Shown here in pieces: positions 6,156 to 9,530 of a stretch of DNA of 9,530 bases. The position numbers and the translations under genes are program-made. This DNA comes from Spirochaetales bacterium (GTDB lineage Bacteria > Spirochaetota > Spirochaetia > DTKZ01): assembly GCA_031274005.1 (NCBI GenBank), contig JAISQU010000099.1, positions 1-9,530 of the forward strand, in the 5' to 3' direction. The notes below the pieces were generated by a model. It saw nothing but the letters and a program-made list of their open reading frames with translations. It had not been told where the DNA came from and did not search any database. The first letter of the stretch is position 1, and each line of letters begins with the position of its first letter.

Positions 6156-7435
6156 TCGCTTTGCTTTTTATCAGTTTTTTTGTGTTCATGTTTCTTAATA
6201 TTCCCATAGCGATATGCCTTGGAACTGCGGCGATTCTTACTATTGTCATGGGGATCAATGTGCCGCTGGTAATTACCGCTCAAACCATGTTTAACGGGAT
6301 CAATTCCTTTCCCCTCATGGCAATTCCTTTTTTCATTCTGGCGGGAAATCTCATGGGGGAAGGGGGCATTTCCCGGCAACTGGTAAAATTCATAAATCTC
6401 TTTTTCTCCCGGATACGGGGAGGGTTGGCAATGGTGGCTATAGGCGCATCCATGTTCTTTGCGGCAATTTCCGGCTCCTGCCCGGCAACCACCGCGGCCA
6501 TCGGTGCGGTGATGGTTCCCGAAATGGAAAAGAACGGCTATGACAAATTGTTTACCGCCGCGACCGTAGCCTCTGCGGGTACTCTGGGACAGATCATTCC
6601 TCCGAGCATCCCTATGGTCACCTACTGCGTCCTTGCGGGTACTTCCGTGGGCAAGCTCTTTCTTGCGGGTGTGGGTCCCGGCATTCTCATGGGAATTTTA
6701 ATGATGGGCGTTGCCTACTATCATGCGGTAAAGCACAAGATCGCTAGGGTAAAAACGGAGATAACCTTCAGGATAGTTCTTAAAACCCTTGCCACCAGCA
6801 TCTGGGCGATCATCATGCCGGTCATCATTCTGGGAGGAATCTACTCGGGCATCTTTACCCCCACGGAAGCGGGGGCGGTTGCCGCAGTGTACGGCCTTAT
6901 TGTCGGGGTCTTTGTCTACAGGGATCTCAAACTGAAGGATATTCCCAAGGTTATTTGCAATTCGGCGGTGGGTGCCGCAGTAATCATGCTCATTATGGCG
7001 GCGGTCTCTACCTTCGGTTTTGTACTCACCAGAGAACATATCCCTCAGATCATAGCCGAAAGCCTGCTCTCTTTTACGCGCAATAAATACGCGCTGATTT
7101 TCCTTTTTAATATAATTGTGCTTATCGCCGGATGTTTTCTGCAATCATCGGCGGCAATCGCGCTGTTGACGCCGATCCTGCTGCCTGTTCTTACCAGTGT
7201 CGGGATAAGCCCCTACATGATAGGTATCATCTTCATTGTCAATTTGGGTATAGGCATGACCACGCCTCCGGTCGGAAGCTGTCTTTATGTTGCCTGCAAT
7301 GTTGCGCATGTAAAATTTGAAGCACTGGTCAAAGCATGTATACCGTATTTGGTTGTGCTTGTCATCGCGCTGTTAATGATATCGTACATAGAACCGATCC
7401 CGATGACCCTAGCCAATCTTATCGGTGGCGGCTGA
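6152..7435 (+). CDS. dctM: TRAP transporter large permease subunit, DctM family
   Basis: This 427-residue integral membrane protein forms the transport channel of the TRAP system and uses an ion gradient (Na+ or H+) rather than ATP. It is almost wholly hydrophobic with about 11-13 membrane segments. Family motifs in order are NSFPLMAIPFFILAGNLM (about 51-68), an ISGSCPATTAAIG segment, GTLGQIIPPSIPMV (about 143-156), the GIFTPTEAGAVAA re-entrant-loop motif (about 233-245) and GMTTPPVGSCLYV near residue 370. A G-rich stretch before the start, within the end of dctQ, can serve as ribosome site. It is the last gene of the ttd-TRAP unit. No key motif is missing. Confidence 0.94.
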   Translation: MIALLFISFFVFMFLNIPIAICLGTAAILTIVMGINVPLVITAQTMFNGINSFPLMAIPFFILAGNLMGEGGISRQLVKFINLFFSRIRGGLAMVAIGASMFFAAISGSCPATTAAIGAVMVPEMEKNGYDKLFTAATVASAGTLGQIIPPSIPMVTYCVLAGTSVGKLFLAGVGPGILMGILMMGVAYYHAVKHKIARVKTEITFRIVLKTLATSIWAIIMPVIILGGIYSGIFTPTEAGAVAAVYGLIVGVFVYRDLKLKDIPKVICNSAVGAAVIMLIMAAVSTFGFVLTREHIPQIIAESLLSFTRNKYALIFLFNIIVLIAGCFLQSSAAIALLTPILLPVLTSVGISPYMIGIIFIVNLGIGMTTPPVGSCLYVACNVAHVKFEALVKACIPYLVVLVIALLMISYIEPIPMTLANLIGGG

Positions 7436-7456
7436 TTCGCTCCCGGCATGAGAATT

Positions 7457-7479
7457 CAATTTCCACTGCGTGGAAATTG
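7457..7479 (+). terminator. 10-bp hairpin just past dctM, possible operon end
   Basis: CAATTTCCAC (7457-7466) pairs perfectly with GTGGAAATTG (7470-7479) around a 3-nt loop, 21 bases after the dctM stop. There is no T run, so it is more likely a 3'-end stabiliser or U-less terminator than a classic one. GCGTGG (7468-7473) can alternatively pair with CCACGC (7496-7501), which would exclude this hairpin. Confidence 0.45.
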
Positions 7480-7525
7480 TCCTTCGGCCGCAGGGCCACG
7501 CTATACCTCAAACCCGTAAAACCGC

Positions 7526-7695
7526 TTTAAAGGCAGCGATATCATATTTAGTTGCATGGTACTTACGGACATGGCCGGGGCGAGGAAAAAAGCGAACGAC
7601 TTCCATCCCCTTAAGGACAGCAATATTGCTTAGTCGCATATCGTTTGTAAAAAAACAAACGTGGATAGGGGCGATAGAAAAAAGCGAACGGCTTC
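7526..7695. repeat. Two diverged tandem repeat units of about 80-90 bp
   Basis: Unit 1 (about 7526-7603) and unit 2 (about 7609-7695) align along their length. Both open with a TTAA palindrome core followed by AAGG and CAGC (7534-7537 and 7618-7621), continue through TTAGTTGCAT/TTAGTCGCAT (7548-7557 and 7630-7639), and end with GGGGCGA plus GAAAAAAGCGAACG(A/G)CTTC (7577-7603 and 7668-7695; the final 19 bases match at 18). Unit 2 carries extra bases around the A-loop hairpin at 7642-7661. Function is unknown. The pattern suggests a duplicated intergenic element. Confidence 0.6.
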
Positions 7696-7732
7696 TGGTC
7701 TGCCAGCTAGAGAGAGCTTTTTTCTATCGCCC
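7669..7732. repeat. 17-bp perfect inverted repeat with 30-nt loop
   Basis: GGGCGATAGAAAAAAGC (7669-7685) is the exact reverse complement of 7716-7732. The 30-base loop holds a small CTGG/CCAG stem (7695-7698 with 7703-7706). The left arm is also part of the tandem repeat, and a near copy of the same motif is at 7578-7593, giving three copies in all, two direct and one inverted. The A6/T6 tract is buried inside the stem, with nine GC-containing pairs outside it, which is not the layout of a normal intrinsic terminator. It may be a bidirectional stop structure or the end of a small non-autonomous element. Confidence 0.65.
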
Positions 7733-7800
7733 TGAGCCTTGTTGTGTGTTTTGGTTTTATACTTGCCATGCGCCTAACCTGAGGAATTGCCGCCGCCGCA

Positions 7801-7829
7801 TTGACCCATTTTCATTTTCATGATATACA
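7801..7829 (+). promoter_or_regulatory. Sigma70-like promoter for the riboswitch-cytX transcript
   Basis: TTGACC (7801-7806) and TATACA (7824-7829) are 17 bases apart. The -35 box matches consensus at five of six positions and the -10 at four. Transcription would begin near 7836, about 12 bases before the TPP aptamer, so cytX is likely transcribed separately from dctM. Confidence 0.65.
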
Positions 7830-7847
7830 ATGTGCGACAGCTTAATA

Positions 7848-7937
7848 AAAACGGGGTGCTGGCGCAAGGGCCGGCTGAGAGTAGGAAGTTTTTCCTTAAC
7901 CCGCGAACCTGATCCGGATAATGCCGGCGTAGGAACC
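7848..7937 (+). ncRNA. TPP riboswitch (THI element)
   Basis: This 5'-leader RNA binds thiamine pyrophosphate and controls cytX. The conserved core is clear: ACGGGGTGCT (7851-7860), GGCTGAGA (7873-7880), ACCTGATCCGGATAATGCC (7907-7925) and GCGTAGGAA (7928-7936). The P3 arm is visible as AGGAA (7883-7887) with TTCCT (7892-7896). The CCGG/CCGG stem (7914-7917 with 7924-7927) closes the ATAATG loop that contacts the pyrophosphate end in known TPP aptamers. The gene downstream belongs to a thiamine-precursor transporter family, which fits. The P1 closing helix is hard to delimit, so the outer ends are approximate. Confidence 0.96.
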
Positions 7938-7951
7938 ATTGCGGTTTTCAT

Positions 7952-7988
7952 AAACGTCTTTTCCGGATCGCGGGAAGACGTTTTTTTT
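7952..7988 (+). terminator. Intrinsic terminator, expression platform of the TPP riboswitch
   Basis: AAACGTCTT (7952-7960) pairs with AAGACGTTT (7975-7983), extended inward by two G-U pairs and a C-G pair. Eight T follow from 7981 to 7988. It lies between the aptamer and the cytX ribosome site, as expected for a transcription-off switch. TCCGGATC (7962-7969) in the upper stem and loop is the exact complement of GATCCGGA (7911-7918) in the aptamer core, giving a ready antiterminator when TPP is absent. GTTT (7944-7947) can also pair with AAAC (7952-7955) at the terminator base. Confidence 0.88.
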
Positions 7989-8015
7989 GCGCCGGAAGGC
8001 GCCTGCGGAGGAAAC

Positions 8016-9161
8016 ATGAAAAAAAATACCATGCTGCTGCTTTGGATGGGGGCGGCGATTGCCCTGTCTGAAATCTTTACAGGCGGGCTTATCGCTCCCC
8101 TGGGTTTCGCCAAAGGGCTTGCCGCGATTTTAATCGGCCACATAATCGGCACAGCCCTGCTCGCCCTTGGCGGGTTTATTTCTTTTTCGCGGAAAGAAAA
8201 CGCCATGGACAGCGTTGCCTTTTCCCTCGGCCGCGGCGGCGGAAAAATCGTGGCCCTGTGCAATGTGGTACAGCTTATAGGCTGGACAATCGTCATGATT
8301 GTGCAGGGAGGCAGCGCCATTACCGGCATTCTGCCGGATGTTTCCTTTACATTCGTAGCGGCTCTCCTGTCCGTCTGCGTCCTCGCCTGGGCGCTTATCT
8401 TCGGCAGCCCCGCGGGCTGGATTAACAGCGTCGTTGTGGCGCTTCTGGTTATTCTGTGCGGAGTGCTGTTCAGCGAGGCCGCGGGGAGGAGCTTCGCCGG
8501 CGGAAGCGGCGGCGGCATGACCATGGCCCTCGCGATTGAACTTTCCATCGCCATGCCGGTTTCCTGGCTGCCCCTCGCCGGAGATTATTCGCGCAAGGCC
8601 GGTACGCCCATGTGCGCGGCCGGAATGCCCTTCATAGGCTATTTTACCGCAAGCACCCTGATGTACGTGTTCGGCATGTACATAGCCTCCGTAGGCGGCG
8701 GCGATATTTTTACCTTCATCGCCTCCAGCCGATTCAGCGTTCCCGCCTGCGCGGTAGTCGTATTCTCCACGCTTACCACAGCCTTCCTCGATTTGTATTC
8801 CGCGGCCGTGTCCTTTACCCAAATAGTCAAAGTCAAAAACGAGCGTCTGCCCATTCTCGCCATAGGCCTGCTCTCGGGCCTGGTGTCCGTACTCTTCCCC
8901 GTCGCGCGCTACGAGGCTTTTCTGGAAGAGTTTCTTGTCGCCATAGGCATGGTATTTGTGCCGGTATACGCCGTGCTGTTCCTCGACTTTTTTATGAAGA
9001 AGCCCCGCGAAGAAAAAACATTCGCCTGGCCCAGAATACTCATCATCCTCGCGGGCATGATCGCCTACCGTTTATTTACCCTGTATGAGATATGGATACC
9101 CACAGTGATGAGTATTATTCTTGTGGCGGCCCTGTATATTCCGGCAGCGCGGAAGCGATAG
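8016..9161 (+). CDS. cytX: CytX-like permease, putative hydroxymethylpyrimidine transporter (NCS1 family)
   Basis: This 381-residue inner-membrane permease of the nucleobase:cation symporter-1 family probably imports hydroxymethylpyrimidine, the pyrimidine half of thiamine. The start is ATG 8016, with GGAGG at 8007-8011 just ahead; the frame is open further upstream, but that part overlaps the riboswitch and terminator. The N-terminus LLLWMGAAIALSEIFTGG followed by LIAPLGFAKGLAAILIGHIIG (about residues 7-45) is the signature of the CytX group. GRGGGKIVALCNVVQLIGWT (about 72-91) and PLAGDYSR are further family blocks. Hydrophobic segments run to the end and the tail is short and basic. The TPP riboswitch ahead of it independently supports a thiamine role. 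Substrate specificity is inferred from family and regulation; related NCS1 proteins carry cytosine or other nucleobases. Confidence 0.92.
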   Translation: MKKNTMLLLWMGAAIALSEIFTGGLIAPLGFAKGLAAILIGHIIGTALLALGGFISFSRKENAMDSVAFSLGRGGGKIVALCNVVQLIGWTIVMIVQGGSAITGILPDVSFTFVAALLSVCVLAWALIFGSPAGWINSVVVALLVILCGVLFSEAAGRSFAGGSGGGMTMALAIELSIAMPVSWLPLAGDYSRKAGTPMCAAGMPFIGYFTASTLMYVFGMYIASVGGGDIFTFIASSRFSVPACAVVVFSTLTTAFLDLYSAAVSFTQIVKVKNERLPILAIGLLSGLVSVLFPVARYEAFLEEFLVAIGMVFVPVYAVLFLDFFMKKPREEKTFAWPRILIILAGMIAYRLFTLYEIWIPTVMSIILVAALYIPAARKR

Positions 9162-9243
9162 CGCCCTGCGCATAGTTATACGCGCCCCGGGGTTTCAAAT
9201 TTTCCGGAGAAAAGCCGACAATAGAATTATGAAAAGGAAAAGT

Positions 9244-9530
9244 ATGAAACGGGTCTGGTGTGTTGCGTTGTTTTTGCTGGCCGCGGTACTGGCAAACGCC
9301 CTTGAGGAAGAGGGCTTCGCGTCCTGGTACGGCGGCAAGTTCCAGGGCCGCAAAACCGCAAACGGCGAGGTTTTCGATACAAACAAACTCACCGCGGCGC
9401 ATAAAACCCTTGCCTTCGGCGCCAAGGTCAGGGTAACGGATACCGAAAGCGGAAAATCCGTCATTGTCCGCATAAACGACCGCGGCCCCTTTGTGGAAGA
9501 CAGAATCATCGATTTGTCAAAAGCCGCGGC
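9244..9530 (+). CDS. rlpA: RlpA-family septal ring lytic transglycosylase / DPBB protein, 3' end missing
   Basis: The frame runs off the right edge, so only about the first 95 residues are present. It starts with a signal peptide (MKRVWC, then a hydrophobic core ending LANA) and passes straight into the double-psi beta-barrel domain. FASWYGGKFQGRKTANGE, AAHKTLAFGAKVRV and VRINDRGPFVEDRIIDLS are the standard RlpA blocks. The family's catalytic pair is present as His in AAHKTL and Asp in INDRGPF. RlpA proteins act in the envelope on denuded peptidoglycan, with the C-terminal SPOR domain (if any) beyond this window. ATG 9244 is preferred because AAGGAA at 9234-9239 precedes it; ATG 9229 in the same frame adds five residues and lacks a close ribosome site. 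It follows cytX by 82 bases with no clear terminator. A functional link is unlikely. Confidence 0.9.
   Translation, partial: MKRVWCVALFLLAAVLANALEEEGFASWYGGKFQGRKTANGEVFDTNKLTAAHKTLAFGAKVRVTDTESGKSVIVRINDRGPFVEDRIIDLSKAA

Larger units (their letters stand above)
7436..7800. other. Gene-free, repeat-rich intergenic stretch
   Basis: No convincing gene lies here. It holds a 10-bp hairpin (7457-7479), two diverged tandem repeat units (about 7526-7695), perfect palindromes CCTTAAGG (7609-7616) and AGCAATATTGCT (7619-7630), a 7-bp hairpin with an all-A loop (7642-7661) and a 17-bp inverted repeat (7669-7732). From 7733 to 7800 I see only T-rich sequence and no further structure. A frame open from 7470 to 7823 has no ribosome site and its product resembles no family I know. 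Confidence 0.6.

Noticed and set aside
7577..7695. Possible CRISPR array from the repeated G-A6-GCGAACG motif.
   Set aside because: There are only two direct copies and one inverted copy, with similarity continuing into the would-be spacer and no cas genes nearby.
7765..7785. A 7-base match to the integron attC R'' core (GCCTAAC).
   Set aside because: No matching GTTRRRY core is present at a suitable distance, and no integrase is in the window.
7470..7823. A 117-codon open frame on the + strand after dctM.
   Set aside because: It has no ribosome site, starts inside a hairpin, is composed of the tandem-repeat sequence and runs into the cytX promoter. The product is rich in Arg, Trp and Cys and resembles no family I know. 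The same-frame internal similarity is explained by the DNA repeat.
7830..8015. An upstream extension of cytX adding 62 residues.
   Set aside because: These codons fall on the TPP aptamer and terminator, and a good Shine-Dalgarno directly precedes ATG 8016.
7757..8554. A 265-codon open frame on the - strand across the riboswitch and cytX.
   Set aside because: It is antisense to a well-supported riboswitch, terminator and CytX coding region, and its Pro/Ala/Arg/Ser-rich product is typical of a shadow frame in G+C-rich sequence.
9162..9228. Possible terminator or promoter in the cytX-rlpA gap.
   Set aside because: GCGC-type complementarities are short with no T run, and candidate boxes (TAGAAT at 9222-9227 and its -35 region) match consensus too poorly to call.

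Overview
The window reads like a chromosomal stretch of a host-associated, anaerobic-type bacterium, most likely a Treponema-like spirochaete. That assignment is an inference. It rests on the substrate-binding-protein leader that runs into a GGAKEEA-type mature start, the FAGC lipobox of the TRAP binding protein, the mix of TRAP transport, oxygen-sensitive Fe-S dehydratase and RlpA, and the mixed base composition. A Firmicute cannot be excluded from this sequence alone. All supported genes lie on the + strand.

Region 1 (1-1762) is the end of a NitT/TauT-type ABC importer. It holds an ATPase cut by the left edge of the window and a secreted substrate-binding protein, with an 11-bp hairpin between them that may set their expression ratio. 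Two further hairpins follow the binding protein (1763-1870).

Region 2 (1915-7435) is a self-contained catabolic module: a LysR-type regulator with a promoter placed so close that its mRNA may be leaderless, then ttdA-ttdB, the two subunits of the [4Fe-4S] L(+)-tartrate dehydratase, then a complete tripartite TRAP transporter (dctP lipoprotein, dctQ, dctM). ttdA/ttdB, dctP/dctQ and dctQ/dctM overlap by 1-4 bases. The simplest reading is that the TRAP system imports tartrate or a close hydroxy-dicarboxylate, TtdAB dehydrates it to oxaloacetate in the cytoplasm, and the LysR protein senses the substrate or product. A nested dyad between lysR and ttdA is the candidate operator.

Region 3 (7436-7800) has no convincing gene. 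It is a dense mosaic of a 10-bp hairpin, two diverged copies of a roughly 80-90 bp tandem repeat, several short palindromes and a 17-bp perfect inverted repeat. It looks like a repeat element of unknown nature and is the least explained part of the window.

Region 4 (7801-9161) is a thiamine-regulated unit: a sigma70-like promoter, a TPP riboswitch, an intrinsic terminator with a visible 8-bp antiterminator pairing, and cytX, a putative hydroxymethylpyrimidine permease. Region 5 (9244-9530) is the start of an rlpA-family cell-wall gene cut by the right edge.

The families in the window are known. I did not see a clearly new multi-gene system. The most unusual items are the tartrate dehydratase/TRAP pairing and the repeat mosaic at 7436-7740.
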